DNA of 64,000 bases, taken from NCBI GenBank assembly GCA_017609645.1, contig JAFCDQ010000002.1:159823-223822 (forward strand). Direction: 5' to 3'. This DNA is from Candidatus Woesearchaeota archaeon. GTDB taxonomy: Archaea > Nanobdellota > Nanobdellia > Woesearchaeales > ARS49. Positions 62,161-64,000 of the stretch are shown piece by piece; the stretch's first letter is position 1, and every line of letters begins with the position of its first letter. The notes beneath the pieces are model-generated. The model made no database searches. It was not told the DNA's origin and saw nothing but the letters and a program-made list of their open reading frames with translations. The position numbers and the translations under genes are program-made.

Positions 62161-63183
62161 TTAATCTAAATCTTCTTCATAGATTGATTCAAAAGCCTTT
62201 TTATCTTTATTCAATTTATTTCCTAAAATTTCATAGTATTTTCTAGCATCAATACCTTGATTTGGCCTTAAAGTAGTTGTATTTTCTCTTGTAAGAATAG
62301 TTCCTGCTGGAAGGTCTGCTTTAGGATAAACAGCTCGCCTAAATTGCTGAATTCTATCTTCATCTTCAATAGCTTCAACAGGCTTTTTCTCGTGCTTTCC
62401 ATGAAGAATCTGAATTTGTTTTGCTTTTTTGACTAAATGAATCATTTCTTCTGGGTTAGCAGAGAGATGGTGGTCTCTGAATTCCTGATCTTTATTATCA
62501 GTAAAATGTTTTTCAATAATTGTAGCACCCATAGCTAAAGCAAGCTCGCAAGCATAAACACCTTTAGTATGGTCTGAATAACCAATTTCTATGTCAGGAA
62601 AAGCATCTTGCAACACTTTAATTGAAAGAAGATTAGCATGCTCATCTTTAGGTTCTCCGTACATCGCTACGCACTGGAGCAGAGCTATTTTATTTTCTTT
62701 TCTCAAACTAGGATTTACTTTATCAATAAAAGCAACAACTTCTTTAATTTCTTCAAGATTGCTCATTGCTGTAGAAATAAGAATTGGTTTGTTCTTTTTT
62801 GCAATTTGTTCAATTATAGGAAGGTTTGTGAAATCACCACCCCCAATCTTATGAAATTTAACAAAAGGATCAAAATAATCAACAGCCTCAGGGTCCCAGA
62901 AAGAAGCGCAGAAAAGCATATTATTTTCTTCTGCTAATTTTATCAATTCTTTATACTGTTCATTTGTTAATTCAAACTTCTTGAAATGTTTATTCCTGAC
63001 AGCACCTTCAACTTTGCTTACAATCTTATCCCCTGTGTAAATTTGATATTTAATACAATGACAACCTGTCTTAGCAGCATCTAATAACATTTTTTTAGCA
63101 TAATCAAACCTGCCTTCATGATTACCACCTATTTCTGCTATGATGAAAGGTTCTTTTTTAGTATCAACAGTTCCTATTTTCAT
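62161..63183 (-). CDS. NeuB-family nonulosonate synthase, second copy
   Basis: The 340-residue protein has a TIM barrel ('FIIAEIGGNHEGRFDYAKKML', 'CIKYQIYTGDKIV', 'IGYSDHTKGVYACELALAMGA', 'IIEKHFTDNK') and a C-terminal SAF domain ('VYPKADLPAGTILTRENTTTL', 'RPNQGI'). It condenses a mannose-type sugar with PEP to a nine-carbon acid. It differs clearly from the synthase half of the 52623 fusion, so it may accept another sugar or its phosphate. It is divergent from an SDR gene; with that gene it may begin a second nonulosonate locus to the right. Confidence 0.9.
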   Translation of the reverse strand: MKIGTVDTKKEPFIIAEIGGNHEGRFDYAKKMLLDAAKTGCHCIKYQIYTGDKIVSKVEGAVRNKHFKKFELTNEQYKELIKLAEENNMLFCASFWDPEAVDYFDPFVKFHKIGGGDFTNLPIIEQIAKKNKPILISTAMSNLEEIKEVVAFIDKVNPSLRKENKIALLQCVAMYGEPKDEHANLLSIKVLQDAFPDIEIGYSDHTKGVYACELALAMGATIIEKHFTDNKDQEFRDHHLSANPEEMIHLVKKAKQIQILHGKHEKKPVEAIEDEDRIQQFRRAVYPKADLPAGTILTRENTTTLRPNQGIDARKYYEILGNKLNKDKKAFESIYEEDLD

Positions 63184-63285
63184 TTTTAAATACCCCCTCG
63201 CTATTAGAGTAATATAATCCTTTATAACTTTTATGAAACAGAAAAGCTTATATTTCAGTCATTATCTGCTAAATTTAGGGAAAAA
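63184..63285. promoter_or_regulatory. Divergent promoters of the NeuB and SDR genes
   Basis: On the minus strand GTTATAAAGG (about 63220-63229) serves the NeuB gene, which also has GAGGGGGT before its ATG. On the plus strand GCTTATATTT (about 63247-63256) lies about 30 nt before the SDR ATG at 63286. Confidence 0.55.
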
Positions 63286-64000
63286 ATGAATCAAAATCTA
63301 GAAAATATAGTCGTAATTGGAGGAGCAGGAGGAATCGGCTCAGCAATAGTCAGAAAATATGTAAATGAAAATTGCAATGTTATCATTGGAGATAAAAATT
63401 CAGCAGCAGGACAAGAATTAGCTCATAAATATAAAGACCAAGCTTCTTTTTATTTCGTTGATGTAGTAGATTTAGCTTCAATAGCAAATTTTAAATCAAA
63501 AGTTCAAAAAGATTATTCTTCAATAAATCATTTAATTAGTTTAGCAGGCGGTGCTTTAGAAAATGAATTTAAAGGATTAGACGGTGATTTTGAAACAATT
63601 AAAAATTCAATAACGCTAAATCTTGCAAGCCATATTTATTTGACTCAAATTCTTTTACCTTTAATAGAAGCAGATTCTCATGAAGATAAAACAATAGTTC
63701 TTATTTCTTCAATAAATGCTTTACAAGACTATGGACTGCCCGCATATAGTTCAGCAAAAGCAGGAATGCTTGGATTTGTACACGCAACGACAGACGAACT
63801 AGGACAAAAAGGAATCAGAATAAATGCAGTTTTGCCAGGCACAACACCAACTCCAAGAACTTTAAAACAACCAAAAGACTGGGACGCACTAAAAGAAGGA
63901 ACAGCACTCAACAGACTAACAACACCAGAAGAAATAGCAAACGTAGTATACGCATTCACACACCTAATGACCCCTGTAACAGGCCAATACCTAGCAGCAG
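63286..64000 (+). CDS. Short-chain dehydrogenase/reductase, 3' end outside window
   Basis: This gene is missing from the ORF track because it has no stop before the right edge. The frame from ATG 63286 is open for 238 codons. It begins 'MNQNLENIVVIGGAGGIGSA' (NAD(P)-binding GGxGGIG) and has 'LISLAGG' (NAG-like), the catalytic Ser in 'ISSINALQDYG', and YSSAK (Tyr-x3-Lys). It continues 'GIRINAVLPGTTPTP', and the end 'VTGQYLAA' shows only a few residues are lacking. Classical SDR of about 245 residues, possibly acting on a sugar nucleotide next to NeuB; substrate unknown. Confidence 0.85.
   Translation, partial: MNQNLENIVVIGGAGGIGSAIVRKYVNENCNVIIGDKNSAAGQELAHKYKDQASFYFVDVVDLASIANFKSKVQKDYSSINHLISLAGGALENEFKGLDGDFETIKNSITLNLASHIYLTQILLPLIEADSHEDKTIVLISSINALQDYGLPAYSSAKAGMLGFVHATTDELGQKGIRINAVLPGTTPTPRTLKQPKDWDALKEGTALNRLTTPEEIANVVYAFTHLMTPVTGQYLAA

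Overview
The window reads as the chromosome of an AT-rich archaeon, most likely a DPANN lineage of the Woesearchaeota/Pacearchaeota type. The lineage is inferred; no rRNA gene is present. Archaeal signs are two tRNA genes with introns at position 37/38, an archaeal/eukaryotic-type TrpRS, AglB (archaeal STT3), TrmB and Lrp regulators, a Xer-type integrase with a zinc ribbon, and TATA boxes about 25-30 nt before leaderless starts. Genes are tightly packed and many overlap as ATGA.

Region by region. (1) 1-8013 looks like an integrated or decaying mobile region: a partial nuclease-like CDS, a HEPN/MNT toxin-antitoxin-like pair, a helical-repeat protein, TrmB and double-Lrp regulators, an orphan gene and a tyrosine recombinase whose gene begins 79 nt from the 3' end of tRNA-Asp. 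An 86-bp direct repeat and a detached copy of the integrase gene's 3' end mark old rearrangements. (2) 8014-15079 holds tRNA-Asp and an operon in which two paralogous winged-helix proteins bracket a 2123-residue surface protein with LamG and GH123/DUF4091-like regions. (3) 15134-18582 holds a small nucleotidyltransferase, trpS, tRNA-Tyr, and iscS-iscU-DUF1858. (4) 18585-22706 is a structured intergenic element followed, on the minus strand, by a CBS/GT4/GH57/DUF5752 alpha-glucan operon. (5) 22769-61249 is a large surface-glycan island. It contains UDP-glucose dehydrogenase and an epimerase, GT2 and GT4 transferases, methyltransferases, two AsnB-like amidotransferases, half-size EamA transporters, AglB fused to an FKBP domain, a kinase / RtcB-like / kinase module, a Wzx-type flippase, a HisH-WbpG-HisF amidination set, and a near-complete CMP-legionaminic acid pathway with a cytidylyltransferase-synthase fusion. 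(6) 61346-64000 holds a CysQ-like phosphatase, a second NeuB-family synthase, and an SDR gene that runs off the right edge and is absent from the ORF track.

How the genes fit together: nucleotide-sugar enzymes make uronic and nonulosonic acid donors, cytosolic transferases assemble glycans on a lipid, flippases export them, and AglB moves them to N-x-S/T sites on surface proteins. The 2123-residue protein is very rich in such sites and is a plausible client.

The most unusual feature is a divergent RtcB RNA-ligase homologue (44488-45840) inside the glycan island, between two APH-type kinase genes. It keeps the guanylylated His, three His ligands, the Cys ligand and the terminal Lys, but has lost the metal-binding Asp and the N-terminal DGH motif. 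I propose, as inference only, that it uses RtcB nucleotide chemistry on phosphorylated glycan substrates rather than RNA.
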